Origin: Trichinella spiralis
Taxonomy: Eukaryota; Nematoda; Enoplea; Trichinellida; Trichinellidae
DNA length: 64,000 nt
Assembly (NCBI GenBank): GCA_000181795.3
Contig: CM012954.1
Location: 8,251,832-8,315,831, forward strand
Reading direction: 5' to 3'
The first letter of the stretch is position 1. Every line of letters starts with the position of its first letter. The translations under genes and the position numbers were made by a program. The notes under the pieces are model-generated. The model saw nothing but the letters and a program-made list of their open reading frames with translations. It made no database searches and was not told the DNA's origin. Shown in pieces: positions 10,548-24,100 of this stretch.

Positions 10548-12296
10548 ATGTGGCTTTTCCGCTGTCCAATTTATTTCGTGCTGCTGCAACTATTTTTTTT
10601 AACATTTTTAACAGGTAATTTATGTTGTATAAATTAAAAGATTAACATTTTTAAACAAGCTGCTAAGATAAACAAATGTTTTCAGTATTTAAAATCATAA
10701 TTTGCTTAAAATGCCTAAACCTTTCTTCTGTCAGAAAGCATTTAATACACATTCGCATTCATGAAAAAGCAAAATTTCATCTCTTTAAAAATGGCTCTTC
10801 ATTACAGTTACTTCCAGCAATGCCATTCCTGGACGATCCTCTAGTCGGCTGGTAACAACTTCGAGCAGTGAAAAGAAATAATACAAATAATAAATGCATT
10901 CATGTATTTCATTTTTAGAGATTATTAGAAAGATATGACTCGTTACCAAGTTTGCGAAGTCATTCGGTAAGTCAATAACAATTAATCTCTGATCACAAAT
11001 TGAAGAAATTTAAAAGAAAAAAATTTTTTTTCTCTATTCGCAAATGAAATTATTCTTTTCTGATATTTTATTTCGCTTCATTTTCTGTATGTAGCCATTC
11101 CTTGAAATTTTCTAAAGCTCAATCATTTTTCGAAAAACAATTGTTTCTCCTCGCCAAATCAACGCTAATTTACATTACTAACAAATTATCAACTATTTTC
11201 ACATAACACACAATGTATTCAAAATGTCGATCATCTATCTTTAGGCAACTATTATACTTTAAACGAAATTAACAAATAACATGAAAACTCTACAATGATA
11301 CTTATAAAAATGAAATAACATTTTTCAAAATTTTTTTTAGGAAGACCGATACGATGATGGAGTCGTAAGTATATAAGAAAAGCAATAAGATCTATAAAAA
11401 ACAATTGTTGGATTTTCAGGATCGTAAATGGAAAAAACGAGAAGGAAATTCAGATGTAAATATTTAATTTAATTTTTTAAAAGAGTAAATTTTTAAACAA
11501 TTTAAGGATATTTGTACGGAAGATGAAACTACTGTTATTGAAGAAGAATCTGAAAATGGAGTAGATAAAGGTAAGAAGAAACAGGATTAAAAAGAAGTAA
11601 AACAAAATTCGTACTTTAACAATAACGTGATATAGAAAAGCCAACAAGTAAGGAAGAGTCAGGAGAAAAAACATCTCAAGAAAAAGAATCAGAAGAAAAA
11701 ACATCACAAGAAAAAGATGAGGATAAATCAGAAAGTGAAGCATCTGAAGAAAAACACGTATCTCAGGAACAAAATTCTAAAGAAGAAAAAGGTGCATCTG
11801 AAGAAGATGAAGATACACCTGAAGAACAAAACTCAAAAGAAGAAAACGGATCATCTGAAGAAGATGATGAAGATACATCTGAGGAACAAGCTTCAAATGA
11901 GGAAAAAGAAGCATCTGAAGAAAAAAATGCTGTTTCTGAGGAAAGAAAAGGTGCATCTGAAGAAGAAGATGAAGAAAAAGATGATGGACATGAAAGTGAA
12001 GTAGAAAGTCAAGCATCTGAGGAACAAACCACTGAAGAAAAGAAGAAGAAGGTGCATCAGAAGAGGAAGATGAAGAAAGTGCATCTGAGGAACAAACATC
12101 TGAAGAAGAAGAAGAAAAAGGCGCATCTCAGGAAGAAGAGGAAGATGAAGAAAATGAACAAGAAAGTGAAGTAGAAAGTCAAGCATCTGAGGAACAAACC
12201 TCTGAAGAAGAAGGTGCATCAGAAGAAGGACAAGATGCATCTGAGGAAGAAGACGAAGATGAATCTGAAGAGGAAGAATCGGATGAAAGTGTGTAG
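10548..12296 (+). CDS. Secreted Glu/Ser-rich acidic repeat protein with a frame break
   Basis: Exons 10548-10614, 10808-10851, 10919-10966, 11341-11364, 11420-11455, 11507-11570 and 11636 onward; small phase-consistent exons. Residues 1-22 are a textbook signal peptide (LFRCPIYFVLLQLFFLTFLT). Then comes a mixed segment (LLERYDSLPSLRSHSEDRYD, DRKWKKREG) and from exon 6 an almost pure Glu/Ser/Asp/Lys region built on units like GASEEEDEE and QASEEQTSEEE. The frame in use from 11636 runs to TAG at 12172-12174, but around 12034-12050 the acidic code moves to another frame, in which it continues to TAG 12294-12296. Read straight, the product has 273 residues and ends in a Lys/His-rich tail; read with a one-base shift it has about 313 and stays acidic. 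No family recognised. Such acidic secreted proteins may bind calcium or basic surfaces; that is a guess. Confidence 0.7.
11636..12296 (+). repeat. Imperfect GAA/GCATCTGA-based coding repeat
   Basis: Repeated units containing GCATCTGAAGAA / GCATCTGAGGAACAA recur at irregular 30-60 nt spacing, purine-rich on the plus strand. A longer duplicate is obvious: the stretch GAAAGTGAAGTAGAAAGTCA followed by AGCATCTGAGGAACAAACC occurs at about 11993-12030 and again at about 12161-12200, so the block grew by internal duplication. Confidence 0.85.
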
Positions 12297-15200
12297 ATTG
12301 GAAAGGTTAAGAAAATTAACCAGGAGGAATGTACATCTTTTCGCACAAATTTTTTATAACGTTTTGCATAAACTAATAATTCATAAATATTTCCCTTATT
12401 GAATAATAAATAATTCGAAAAACAGAAATGCGCTTTACAAAGTAAATAAGAAAAAATATTTTCTTTTCTTAAATCTACTCTCTCATTTACAATTTGAAAT
12501 TAGTGAAATTCACTGAGAAATTTCCTACTGCTATAAAAAAGCAATGCAAAATGACAATTATTCACACAGAAACATGAAAATGCATAAATTAAAAGAAAAT
12601 GCAGTGCTAATTTGCAAATTCGTTTAAAAATGTATAACTAAAGTCAAGGTACATAGAACTGCTGCATTTCTGGAAGCTATATTCACATAATTAAAAGTAA
12701 AAAATATATATTACACTGCTTACAGTATATAATACAACATATTGGATTTTCAGGATATAAATCAAATATATAATAAATGCGGATGCTGCTCAAAATTGCT
12801 GATTAGAACACTGAATTGCCCTTGTCCTTTAGTAATATTTCTTTCAACTGTTTTTCATTTTTTACACATAAGTCAAACAAGATGTTGTTAAAAGTAAATT
12901 CTTCAACAACATTTAAAGTGAAGCATAAAAAAATATGCCCAATATATACAGACTAACACTTTGTGTTTAGAAACGTTACACAAGCAAAATAGCTTCCGTT
13001 AAAGTAGGGTTTAATTTAAATTGAAGACGGCAAAATTTCAGTTAGCATTAATCAATTAGTATTTATAGCAATTTCTTCCTTCTAAAGTCTATTTATATAT
13101 ACATTAAATAACATACAGCAAAAAATGAAAAAATTAACATTTGGTGATTTGAAAAAATGAATAATAAAGTGTGAGAAATGTAGAACAGGAATATGTGACA
13201 ACATGGTGGTTGAATAAAACAGTTATTATTGTTGAAGCTGTAAAATTAGATAGCCAGGCAATTATTATCGAATGCCTGCTTGGCACAGCTACGTCAAAAA
13301 GGGATTTGTAAACAATGTTTCTATTCCGTCAAACAAGCCATACTTTGCATAAAATGAAGCTCTTCGTTCGCTTTCCCTGTGTGTGTGTGTGTGTAATGAG
13401 TTTGAAACAACAGTGAAAATGAGCAAAATGTTTGAAAGCAAACAAGCCGTGTCAGCACGGTCAGATTTGGTTCCCAATTCAGGAGGGATATCAAGATTTA
13501 AATATTGCATGTGTTGATTTTGCAAAGCAAAATTGGGAAAGTTGAAGAGAAAAGGTTTGATCATTAGTGAAAAATAAAAATTTTCCATAACCGTAAATAA
13601 CATTGTCAAAGTGAACTAACTGACTGACGACAATCAATTGCCACGAAAAGAAATTAAAATTAGCACTCGAGTTATCAAGTTAACTTTAAGATAAACAAGA
13701 TGACGATGCTTAGCAGAATTATGATGGCTAGATGGCATTTGAAAAGCACAGTAAATTTAGTTCCATCAATAAAATTACAATTTGCTCAAACTGTGTAACA
13801 AGTAAACAAAGAAATTCAATCTACCACATGACAGCGTTCGGTAGATGTAATTTTCCCCAAAGAATATATACATATATATATATATATACATATGTATGCA
13901 TTATTTACACACACACACAAACACATGTGTACATAATAAATTATAAGTAAATCAAACATTGAATAATTACAATAAAAACCAAGCAACAGTTGTTGTCAAC
14001 CGAATAAATCGGCAAATTTCACAAGTACAATTTTTGAACATTATTACTTCATATTGAAAAGTAGAGATTTTCAATCTGAAATTGAATATGATAAATGTGA
14101 TTTTTTGAAGTCCAAGATTTGATAATGCATAAATGACTTTATTGATTCGACCTGAACAAGAAGCTTTGATCTTGATTGCAAACATCACGCAAAAGACCAT
14201 TTGGAGAATATTATTGAAAACAGAAAAAATTATAAATAAATGAAATTAACATAATAGCATTTCAATGATGAAATTGGTAGAAAAAAAATAAAATTTTCAT
14301 GTGCATAAAAAATTCAGCAAAATATTATCAAGTACAATGATAAATAATGACCCTGGTCAATGTCGTTACTGTATGAGATAAATAAGCAGAATAAATCGCC
14401 TTCAGATAAGTATCACGCACACGTTGTACATAGATATTTATGCAAAAATTTTGTAAAGACAAAAATTAAAGCAGTACAAAATAATTCGCAGACTGTGAAA
14501 GCGAAAGGTGAAGAAGAACCGCACAAAAAAAGTGAAGTCCAATTCACTCACCCACCCACGCCCAAGTTGCAAGTGGAAAAAAAATTCAGTTTCGCCTGTG
14601 GATCAATCGACGAAAAAATATGTACTACGATTTAAATTTCATGGGGGCAAAAAAGTTATTTTTCATTTTCCACAATCACAGAAAAAAATCCATAAAAAAT
14701 AAATCATTTTTGACACCGAAATAAATTATATACGCTTTCGTGTTTTGCATATCTGTTGCTGTGTTTGTTTCAAATTATAAAGTAGCACCAGTATAATTGT
14801 TCGGGAGAAGAAGAAAAAATTTGTCAAACAATTGATCAATTGTTTAATATTTCAACTTTGCCAATCGACGACAGAAAAAGCAAAAAAAAAACCAAATAAT
14901 GAATATTTAAAATAAGAAACAATTACAATCAATCATAATTGAATTGTCCACAATGCAATGTACAAATTGTGAGCAATTGAACGGAAATTCATTTGCATAA
15001 TGCATGTGCTGTTGCAATTGAACAAGAGAGTGAAATTTGAATTTTGCTAGAAGAAGAAACGGAAAAAGAAGAAGAAGAAGCAACGAGACATTAGCATAAT
15101 TATTATAAGAAGATGAATTGGTGGTGAAGAAATCACTTTTATCAAAATTGCAAAAGCCTTCCTTTCAAAATATGAATATCAATAGACAATAACAATAAGC

Positions 15201-18200
15201 AGTTGATGTGCATACAGAGAAGTCACCTGAAATGCATATTGATATTTGTCATTTACTACTCGAGCAGTAAAAATTGTCACCAAGAGTGGGCAGAGTTGTG
15301 TGATCTGTTTGTCATTGTTGTTATCAGAAGAAATAAAAGCTTTGAGAAATAAATGATTGATCCGACAAACACCATCTCCTCCACCACATAAGCATAAAAT
15401 GTTACTCTTAAATAAGCAAAATTTTTTCTTCAAAATTCAACCAATAAAAATTTATCTATTCTTTTTTTCTCACCTCCTTTATTCTTTTTTTTGATTTTTG
15501 ATTCTATTTTTAATATTTGAAAATCAAATCCGTCTCATCAATATTTCCTTAAGCATTCTGCACTTTATATATATATATATATAGACATTTTTCTAGTCAG
15601 AGAAATCAATTGTGAAATTGATATTTTTATGTGAAGAAGGAGAAAAAAAATTGTAATCACCGATTATGAAAAAATAAATAATGAAACTTTTCACTCATCT
15701 ATCAATCGATTCGGTTATACATACATATTATTTATATATTAAAAAAAAGAAAAAAATTAATAAATATACATAAAATAATCACAATATTATAAATTATTCA
15801 TTCAACTTTGAAACTCATATATATACATATATATATATTTGTACAAAATAATAATTATTTTCTTATCAAATAAAGCAGACAACTCACTAACAACAATGAA
15901 TGCGAATGTGAAAATAGAATTTCAAAATCAGTTTGCAAAATAAATAATAACAGTGATAATAATAATAATAATAATTTGTGAATGAAATTAGTAATAGACA
16001 TTTTATATTCATTTGAGCGCTGGTCAGGAGACAATTATAGTCAGAGTGTTGATTCTCATGAGAACGGTTCGGTATGAAATAGTAGAATATAGGTTTCCTT
16101 TCTGAATATTAATTAATAGATAATAATACTGTAAAGTTCAAGCGATTTTAGCACAGCTCGCTTGTCCAGCAACGATAGGCCGGCCAAGTAGTGACAATCC
16201 CGAGTAGAACTGCTCAAATAGCCGCCGCCTATACGGCAAGACAAAATGGCCTATCAGAATGTTGGAGGCAGACTTTATCAGCATAATATGTTATATAAAA
16301 TCAATGGGAACAACGAACGACCAGAGCAGAAAAATTGTCGCCACTTTTACATCATATGACAACGAACATTTTCCAAAGTCAGTTAGTTAGTTAACAGCGG
16401 AAGTGGAATTCCTCTGCTTCTGATCCGATCTTCATTCTCCATTAAAAACAACATCACATATACACTGCTTCTTGGACAATTTGCCAACTCAACGCCCCCA
16501 CGCCTGCTCTTTTCATCGTCATCAAGCCAATTTTCCAAACCCACTATACCCACCGCCAAGCACTTTACACTTTCAATCAACCAATTTTCATCACCAACAC
16601 GCATCATTAAAATTAAAATTAAACTGTCACATAAATCGTCCGTCCATATTGCTCGCTCGTAACGCAAAAAAATATTTGAAAAAAAAATTACAACAATGGA
16701 TCAACGACGGCACAGCATCATGCTTGGACAAATACCAATTTTTCGAAGTAAGAAAGTTTCATTATTTTTCATCCATATCAAATAAACTTGTAAATCTGCT
16801 TCAATTATGCTCCTCCAATTATACAAATAATTTAAAAAAGAAAAACGTAAAACTATAAAACTTGCTACACAGTCGTACAGATATGAATGAATTCTTCAGA
16901 TTATAATAATTTGATATGCATATAAATTTACTGAATACAATGACCACAGGTAATATGCGAATTTTCTGTTCAACTTGAAAGAAAGAGAAAAACCACAAAA
17001 TCAAAACAATCCTACAACAAATTCTTCACAACATAGTTCAGTAGCATATATCTCTTAATGAAGTGAAAGGAAAAGAAAAAATTTATTATTATTGTTCACC
17101 TTGGCATGAAATAGTATATAACTGAAATGATTTTCAAAATTGATAAAGCATTTTGTTACAATATTAAGAAAGTCATATTTATTTTTGAGCAGTACTGAGA
17201 TTGTGAATCATTTGTGATATTACTTTTCATTCAATTCATATATTGACTGTGAAATTGCACTCAAACTGATGTCAATTTTGTATTTATTACACACGTCAGC
17301 ATATTTGTTAAGTCAATATGAGCATCAGCTCGTCCGCGTGTGAATGAATACAAAAAGGCAAAGGCACCATGTTGCTTTGCACGAACATAATTTTCCAAGC
17401 TCAAAAATCTATGCTTAATTGGAAAACTTTTCATTTGAACCATTTGAAAATGGATAAATAACTCAATCGATTAACCAACCCATAAATGGACAACGATGAA
17501 AAGAAAAACTGAATCACAACTGCACGCAAATTTTATATTAAAAATGAAAAATATTAACAAAAGTGATTTCAGGTATCGAAGTTATTATCATCAGTGTTTG
17601 CAATTGGACAAAAATTTACTAAAGTACAAATCAGTTTAAAAAATTAAGCTTAACAAACTACGATAATAAAACTGAAAAGTCAATTAGCATAAAGTTTCAA
17701 AAGTCTAACATGTACACACCAGAATTCCAATTCAATCTCCCCGTGTACAGACAGATATACATAAATGAATAAATAAAATGAATGCTCAAAAATTCATTTC
17801 CGCTTCAGATTCAGCAAATTAAAATAAAAGCTTTACACGATGTTTATTATTTCAAAAAGAGGCAGAATTTAATTACAAGCACAATTTTACGTTCAGTACC
17901 ACGCACAGTGAATTCAATGATATAATAATGTGCAAAATAACAACTGTTCAATTTAATTGCTTGATAAAACAAAAAAAGAAAGAAAGAAATACAACAACCA
18001 ACATTTAATTAATCGAATCGCTTAATGCTGCGCATTGCAAAGCAAATGTCATACAATTCCATTATCATTACAAAAATAGGGACAAAAAGAAAAAAGAAAA
18101 AACAGCTGCATCTCTTGCAAATGATATGCCGAGTAATTTCTCTTAGGATAAATGATATAAAATAATAAAATAATTGCCACTTTGCATATTTTTTGTTTCT

Positions 18201-20482
18201 CATTTCAATAAAACTTTCGTTCGCACAACATTTGATAGGGTATATGATGGGAATGAAGATAACATAATTTGTCAGTAAAGAAAGAAAGTCTGAACGAATA
18301 AAGGATGCGCTGAATTGAATTAGATTTAATAAGTATATTTCTTTTAATAAAAAATATAAAACTTCACAGCAGTTGTTTTCATGAAAAATTTTATTTTCCC
18401 TTCCATTTCCATTTCCAATCTGTAACAACTATAAGTAAATTGTTTTCAAAGAATATTGTTTACTTGAAAAAATATCTAAATTTTAATCGTTCAACAGATA
18501 AAAAAGAATTAGTTTTAAATAATATTTAATTTTTCATAAATAAATATATGCTGACAAATGCAAAACAGCCAATAGTGCAATCTACAAATAGAAATGCAAT
18601 GCACCTGCAATGAATTTGAAATGACTGCAGAGAATAAATGAATAACTAAATTTGCAAAACTTTTCAAAAGCATTATCAAAATTTTAACAATTCGCTTCGT
18701 AATAACCACGAACCACGCGCGAATAAATAACTCCATTTATCGTTGTTGATGAAGCGACGTTATATCGAGGCAACATTAATAAATTTGAAATTTTAATTTC
18801 AATCAAAAAATCATTATCACAAATTGTCGATGAATATGATTTATGGAATATTTTTATTCTGTATAACAACATCCAAAACAGCAGCTGCAATAATCACAGC
18901 GGTAATGGAGTTTGCAATTTATTATTTTCTGCAATATCTGCATGGGTGATTTTATTTTTCGCAGTGCATGCCACCCGCCCTAAAATGACATATTTCTGGG
19001 CTAACTCTCATAAGAAAAATAATATTCGATTGATATGCTTTGAAGAATGTTAAAAATAGAATGCATAAAAATTGCAAAAGAATGATCATCTCGCCGTATA
19101 AAGAAATTTCGATCCGTTTACATAAAAATCTGTCTGTTTAATAGAGCTAACTATGCGCGTGCACTAACTAACTAACAGACACACACAAACACACTATTCG
19201 ACTTTCCATTCTCCTCCCTCCTGGCCCATCCCATCCCAACACTACAAATATATCGTTACAATACGCATACGGACACAGCAAAATATACTTGATCAAAAAT
19301 TAACCAATCAAATTTCGCAAAACAGTGAAAAGAATTCAACCACAATAATAATAAAAGTAGCGTCCATTCTTGTTCAATAAATTTCAAATTTGCTGAATTC
19401 ATTAACAATTTTATTGCATTCGTTGAATTTTTAAACCAAAAAAAATATCTATAAATTTAAAATTGAGCCTAAACATACTATTGAACAAGAAAAAGTAGAA
19501 GAAACAAACAACAACAACAACTATTATAATATTTAAAAAAATCCGATTTGCTCAGATTCGTTTTAGATTAAAAAAAAATTGAATATTCATCAAATTGTAT
19601 GCAAGCTGCTGATTATTAATTGCGGTAGAATAAAATTTTTCATCCAAACCCCTCCCCCGTCTCCTCTCTCAGTTTCTCTTTTTGAATACCGCTCTACCAG
19701 TGATGATGCATGACATGCAATAATTGCACAATTTTTCTCGAATAATAATAAAAATAATTAATCAACAAAATTTGAAATTTTAAATCAATTTAAGCTAATT
19801 TTTCAAATGTCGCTGTTAATGAGAGTTGATGAAATATGTCAAGAATTGCATTTTTCATTTCAAAAATCAAGACCATGTCAGAATTAGGTGACAATTTTCT
19901 AAACTTGAAAATCAATTTTTTTACAAAACAAAAAAAAGAAGATTACACCATTTTCCATTAAAAATAAATAACTACATTTGCAATTTCCACCTTGAAATTT
20001 TATGGCGATAAAAGAAGAAGCAGTTAACTTTTAGTGAAGGTAATAAAACATAAAAAGGTGTAATGTTTCTCAACTGCGAATTGAAAAGTATGCAAATAAT
20101 AAATAAATAAATTACATTAAAAACGAAGAAACAAAAAATAGTTTGAAATTTACATAGCAAATAACAAAATGGTGCTTTTTGTTTTGCACTTGTAGTAATA
20201 TTTTCAAAAAGCGTGGTTTAGCATGAAAAGCAAGAAAAAAGCAGAAGATCGATAAAACCCTTTCTTCTTTGATGAACAAGTGTAATTTACATGTTGTGCA
20301 TTTGATACGAATGAATAATTTATTTCAGAAAGCCAAGTACAATATATTTGATGTATGTAGTATAGAATAAGTAAGTTTCAATTGTTCACACATTCGAAAG
20401 AAAATGGGATAATAGCAAAAATTGTAGCAGTTGATTTTTGTCAAATTTAAAATTTTTTACAAAATATTGCAACACTGAATTA

Positions 20483-20817
20483 TTAAGATTCTGTGATGTG
20501 GTAATTGTGCTGACGTAGAAGCGGTATAATTCCACTAGCATTTACATATGTCGCATGTCTGCAGCACATGGCAGGGAATGTTGAAATGGCACCAAGTGTC
20601 GCGACGTTCTTGCACAGAGCAAGCTTGTAGTTGAAGTTCAACCCACAAAAAGTGTCAGCTGTTTCTGCTGCTTTACTAAAGCTAAGCTCCAGCTTTTCAG
20701 CTTGCATTGAAATTTCATAATACACCTTCTCTTCTTCATATTCTACACGCAAAATGTTTGAAAATTGAAAACAGCAATTTTTCACATCACCCACCGCCAC
20801 AACAACAGCAACATATT
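20483..20817 (-). other. Orphan coding-looking open frame, no recognised family
   Basis: The minus strand is open for about 110 codons between a TAA at 20821-20819 and the stop at 20483-20485, with locally higher GC than the flanks. The translation looks protein-like (KYVAVVVAVGD, VEYEEEKVYYEISM, FCGLNFNYKLALCKN) but has no ATG near its start. A possible donor (ACATAT|GTAAAT) lies inside near 20548. It could be one exon of an unseen gene, a decayed gene fragment, or chance. Confidence 0.25.
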
Positions 20818-21104
20818 TGAATTAACAAAAAAAGCAACTGCGGTAATTAATAATAATTTGTCGACAAAATTTTGACACTTTTTCCATCATCATCCAATAA
20901 CAACAATAATAACAATAATTTTTACGTCTATTTTGAAGCTACTGGAGAGTTAACTGATCTGAATTGCAGGTAGAAGAAGATGAAAGACATTCTTCAATAA
21001 TAATAATAATTTAAAATGAAATTTTTTTCAAATTCCACTTCAGTCAAATATCAGCTGATCAAAGATGAATATTGCTATGTATACATGATATACGTAGATA
21101 CTTT

Positions 21105-21133
21105 TTGTTTCAGAAAAATTTGAACAACGGAAC
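21105..21133 (+). promoter_or_regulatory. Acceptor just upstream of the STAC-like ATG (cis or trans splice)
   Basis: ctttttgtttcag|aaaaatttgaacaacggaac precedes the ATG at 21134. In nematodes such a TTTTCAG-type acceptor 20-odd bases before the ATG with no clear upstream exon is often a spliced-leader site; a cis-spliced 5' UTR exon further upstream is equally possible. The frame is also open back to the acceptor in phase 1, so an upstream coding exon cannot be excluded. Confidence 0.4.
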
Positions 21134-24100
21134 ATGCCAAACGAAATGACAAGCAAACACAACCCAACACACGGATCCCCTTCATCGGCCAAAACTTCCA
21201 TTAATACTAATTATAACAAACAGGTAAGAAAAACATTTTTTTTATTATAACACAAATTACATTGTCAATTTTCATTTTCTTCCGATAATCAATAAACCAA
21301 CAAATAACAACACCAACAACAAAATTAATATTTCTGATTTTTCATATTACTGTTATTATTAAACTGATGATACTCTTGAATTGAACATTTGCAAAACGCA
21401 AAAAGAGAAAAAAAAATTAAATATTCCCCTGAATTTATAAGAATCATAAGAATTTTAAATCAACTTGTCATTTAATTTAATAAACTGAGAACAAAGATTC
21501 ATATTCGTTTATTTTTGAAATTAATATCCGGAAAGCAATTGTCAGTTTGAAATGCCAATGCTGCTTTTATGCTTCATTCAATTGTCGCGCATTTATTTAT
21601 AAATTAATAAATTGTTCCTCGCAAAAGCTTGTCTTATGAGCAAGTAAAACTTACATACGTATAAGTAATATACATATGAGATTGGCATACGGAGAACAAA
21701 GTAACAAAAAAAGTTGAACAGTTTCATCACAAATTCCAACATAATTACTGTGTAAAAGTTATAATAAATCATTTTTAAAAAAAGTGTTACAAATGTTACA
21801 GTACCACGAGTCAAAAGCTAACAAATTGTAAATCTTAAATTTTCAACGATATTTCACACCTTTTTAAAACTATTCTTCCACTATATATACATATGTATGT
21901 CCCTTCTTTCTTTTCATCACTGGACTCCAAAGAGCGCGAAAATAGCACAATATCTAATAACTTCCATATATCTCTTATTTATACATCACAGATCGTTCCA
22001 GTTATGAATTACTTCAATATAGAAGCAACAATAGCAAAATATTTATTAGCATTTGTCAAAATGCTCTTTTGGAGATGACGATTGTCGTTTCTCTATAAAT
22101 TTGCATCCCATAATTTCAATGGATAATAACTTTTGATCAAAATACGCAGTACACAATAATTTCCGTGTGGAAAATAACGCTACGCATAGGAAATCGAAAC
22201 CGCTGAATATTACAATCAAATCTATTACAAATTTAACACGAAATTGGTGTTTACACAAAATTAAATACTAAATAAGATACACCGTTTTTGTTGATATGCA
22301 AAATAAAATTTCTTCTACAAAATATTTCTTTTTTGCATTTTTCAAATAATAAATTTAAGAAGCTATTCTATAAATAAATAAATTGTTGCTTTGGAAACTT
22401 TAATGTTTAAAAAGTACGGATAAACGCGCACACAAACAGAACTGCATAGCACAATTGCCAATAGATAGCTTTTATTTGATACGCATTGATTTCTGCCAAA
22501 TATTTAATTAAAGCTTGAAAGGGATAAGACATAAGCCAACGGATAAATAAAATTCATGTTTACACAAATTGTTTCGATATAAATATCAATAAAAATTTAA
22601 ATATTCATTGATAAAGTTAAAAAGGAGAATAAAGGATTTCAAAGATGAGGTTTCAAAATTTTGTTTTCAATTAAATAATATTATTATTATTCTAAAAAGA
22701 AAATAATCCTAGCATAGATCTACATAACTTGCACTAGTTGATTTGTTTCAAGAGTCATAATATGCTCTATCAATTACAGACAGTTAGTTAATAGCTGCTT
22801 AAAGCAGAGAATCAGAAAATGCAGAAATTGTTAAATTCATTTCCCCAATAATCTCAATCGTTGGAAAAAAAACTAAAAACAACAACAATCCTTTGCAAAT
22901 AATGGCATCAATAGTAGAGACAACTGCTGTGTATGCTTGCTTTTTCAACTTTATTTTTTTTCCTACATTTCCTTAAGAAACAGCTGCTGCTTGATTTGTT
23001 CGTGAAATAAATTTTTCATAGGTAGAAGACGGGGATAAAAAAATCCCTTTTACCAATAGGCAATGGTGTGCAGTCTGTCAAATTTTCAATTCTGACCAAT
23101 TGTTTCGCGCAAAACTGCAGAAAAATAGAAATTTAAACAATTATGAAAATTTTTCAAATATAATATTATTCAATCACGGGAAAAGTTAATTATAATATCA
23201 ACAATGATATGATTTTTCCCGATGTTCCATGCTGAGATTAAAAATACCACCACGACAAAAGTGCGTTCATTATTTTCCCACATGGAGAAACACTTTTCTC
23301 AACATACATTTCCAATAAATACAAAGAGGGTAAGTCAACATCCCTTATATATTATATAAATATAATTGTTAAATTCCACTGCTTTTCTTTTCAAAATTCT
23401 CCCCAAAAAGCACTCGCATATATTGTTGCACTACACAATGCATTAGCATAATTGTAGTATGAATAAGAACTGTTCCACGTGAAAGACTTTCTTCGATCAT
23501 TAAAAATTCACCAGAAATTAATCAATATATGAAATAACTGACGAATTAATTTACACTTGTTGAAATAGCGTAGAAAAGAAAATTAAAAAAAACAGATAGC
23601 AAATTCATTTTTCATATCTTCTTTGATTTTTTTGAAATAACATCATTCTGTTGTAATTTCAAATCAGCTTTCAGTGATGCGTTTTTATTTTATATTCTAG
23701 TAAAGTAAATTTTTCAAATTAATAAATTCACCTTTTTAATTTCCTTCTTTTATTTATTAATTCGAAAATCCTTTTTTTTCAATTTAAATTATTGCACTTT
23801 CACTTTCTCAACAACAACAACAACATCATCATCATCAATACTTTGAAATGTTATATTTCAATAATTGATAATAGATTTAAAAAAAATTTTTAATTATAAG
23901 ATAAAAGAAAGAAAGAACATATTAAGAAGAAACGCATATTATATTACTTGATGTGAACAATTTTGCCCACAGTAACTGAACTTCACAGCGTGGAAATTAA
24001 AAATGAATTATCATAATTATTTTTGGATTGGCACGAATAAAAATCTAAAAACTTATCCACTTCCATAATATGCAATCAAAACCTCAGTATGATCCGTCCA

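Larger units (their letters stand above)
12297..21133. other. 8.8-kb gene-poor region
   Basis: No gene could be supported. The sequence is AT-rich with short repeats ((TG)n at about 13379-13395, (TA)n at about 13862-13893, 15568-15584 and 15818-15838, ATA/AAT runs near 15955-15975). Two less AT-rich islands stand out: about 16140-16320, and 16380-16680 containing plain C-rich sequence. They could be upstream promoter or 5' UTR exons of the STAC-like gene. A minus-strand open frame at 20817-20483 is listed separately. Confidence 0.5.

Noticed and set aside
11477-12240. Several hydrophobic Leu/Phe-rich minus-strand frames and Lys-rich plus-strand frames over the acidic repeat
   Set aside because: They arise because GAA/AAG repeats leave all frames open; only the Glu/Ser frame joins the signal-peptide exons.
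13289-18890. Scattered frames of 60-140 codons on both strands in the 12-21 kb region
   Set aside because: AT-rich composition biased to Phe/Ile/Lys/Asn, alternative starts and no domain signatures; expected by chance in 8.8 kb.
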